From positions 1-6,065 of the forward strand of contig JAKFER010000079.1 in assembly GCA_036675565.1 (NCBI GenBank): DNA of 6,065 bases, given 5' to 3'. Position 1 is the stretch's first letter. Each line of letters opens with the position of its first letter. Source of the DNA: JACCYQ01 sp036675565 (lineage in GTDB: Bacteria; Bacteroidota; Bacteroidia; Chitinophagales; Chitinophagaceae). Position numbers and translations under genes: made by a program. The notes below the pieces were generated by a model. The model was not told the origin of the DNA. It ran no database searches and was given only the letters and a program-made list of their open reading frames with translations. Below are positions 5,286-6,065 of the stretch, one piece after another.

Positions 5286-6065
5286 TTAATTAAAACTAAT
5301 CTCCTTATCATCATATTCACGCTGCAGATTCTTTAACTCCTTTTTCAAGTGAATGATATTGGTTTCCTGTGAAGCATCATTGATAAGATTGTTTTGTTCT
5401 TCAGGGTCTTTTTCCAGATCATAGAATTCCCATTCATTAACTGTGTAAAAATAAATAAGCTTGTATCGTTCACCCCGGATACCCAAATGCGGTATTACCG
5501 TATGATCTTTTGAATACTCGTAATAATGGTAATACAGGTATTTGCGGGAAAGTTTTTCCTGTTTACCGGTCATGATGTTTTCCAGGCTTATACCCTGCAT
5601 CCAGCCAGGCGTTTTTACACCGCCAAAACCCAGGATGGTAGGTGCAAAATCAATATTCTGTACCAGGTACTTGTTTATTGAATTAGCTGGAATATGTCCC
5701 GGCCAACGCACCAGCAACGGTGTATGCATAGAAACATCATACATGAATCTTTTATCGAACCAGCCGTTTTCACCCAAATAAAAACCCTGGTCACTGGTAT
5801 AGATGACCAATGTATTTTTTGTAAGATCGTTTTCATCCAGGTAATCAAGCACCCGGCCAACATTTTCATCGATTGCGGCTATACATGCCAGGTAGTCCTG
5901 CATGTACCACTGGTATTTATATTTTAATAATTCTTTACCCTTCGGCCGTAATGCTCTTAAAATTTTACCCCGTTCTGCATAAATTTCTTTGAATCTTTCC
6001 CGAAGGCTATCCGGCACCCGGCGCATGATGGCCTGGTAATAATTGATCTGCGAAGAATCTGGTTT
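5286..6065 (-). CDS. Type I sulfatase, C-terminal 259 residues (5' end outside window)
   Basis: The reading frame stays open to the right edge: 13 further codons precede the methionine at 6026, so that ATG is internal. Type I sulfatases (alkaline-phosphatase superfamily) hydrolyse sulfate esters using a formylglycine made from Cys or Ser in C/S-x-P-S-R, which lies upstream outside the window. Numbering from the first visible residue: TSDQG at 90-94 (Asp and Gln as calcium ligands), GENGWFDK at 98-105 with the lysine expected near the sulfate, RFMYD...TPLLVRWPG ending at 123, GIRGERYKLI at 195-204, and FYDLEKDPEEQNNL at 214-227, the usual end of the C-terminal subdomain. The pattern resembles arylsulfatase A-like, N-sulfoglucosamine or iduronate-2-sulfatase-type enzymes of Bacteroidota that degrade sulfated glycans, normally periplasmic or exported. 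The position usually GEHG in relatives reads GENG. The substrate cannot be assigned. The TAA stop is followed by no clear minus-strand terminator. Confidence 0.9.
   Translation of the reverse strand, partial: KPDSSQINYYQAIMRRVPDSLRERFKEIYAERGKILRALRPKGKELLKYKYQWYMQDYLACIAAIDENVGRVLDYLDENDLTKNTLVIYTSDQGFYLGENGWFDKRFMYDVSMHTPLLVRWPGHIPANSINKYLVQNIDFAPTILGFGGVKTPGWMQGISLENIMTGKQEKLSRKYLYYHYYEYSKDHTVIPHLGIRGERYKLIYFYTVNEWEFYDLEKDPEEQNNLINDASQETNIIHLKKELKNLQREYDDKEISFN

Noticed and set aside
5542..5927. Three 64-79 residue frames overlapping the sulfatase
   Set aside because: They are antisense or out-of-frame shadows of the conserved sulfatase coding sequence.

Overview
The window looks like a chromosomal segment of a Bacteroidota bacterium, most likely a Chitinophagaceae-like lineage. 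The evidence is moderately AT-rich DNA, starts without usable Shine-Dalgarno sequences, two promoters that fit the Bacteroidota -33 (TTTG) / -7 (TAnnTTTG) pattern, and protein families common in that phylum. The taxonomy is inferred from style and was not tested by a search.

Left part (1-4786): the 3' end of a membrane family-2 glycosyltransferase on the + strand meets, stop codon against stop codon, a four-gene minus-strand operon. In transcription order the operon is an Lrp/AsnC regulator (4786-4316), a Wzx-like flippase of the MOP superfamily (4302-2857), a Wzz-like chain-length protein (2852-1974) and a Wzy/WaaL-like O-antigen polymerase or ligase (1968-523). The gaps are only 13, 4 and 5 bases. 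Together these are the export, chain-length and polymerisation or ligation steps of Wzy-type surface polysaccharide assembly, headed by a small-molecule-responsive type of regulator. The glycosyltransferase may add sugars to the same glycan.

Middle part (4787-5285, no protein gene): this is the most interesting stretch. Two head-to-head promoters share about 80 bases, one driving the lrp operon leftwards and one driving an RNA gene rightwards. The RNA (about 4947-5118, 172 nt) folds by eye into a complete class II (tRNA-Leu-like) cloverleaf: acceptor stem, D-arm with GG, 5-bp anticodon stem, and a canonical T-arm with loop TTCGATC. The tip of its variable arm carries a structured insertion of about 89 nt containing its own long stem and two hairpins. 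The anticodon loop is abnormal (C at position 33, U at position 37), so ordinary decoding is doubtful. An intrinsic terminator follows. The 3' third of the RNA plus the terminator (5074-5177) is tandemly duplicated immediately downstream (5178-5266). The second copy is degraded and has lost the T-arm.

Right part (5286-6065): the C-terminal 259 residues of a type I sulfatase on the minus strand, running off the right edge. The formylglycine (C-x-P-S-R) active site would lie outside the window.
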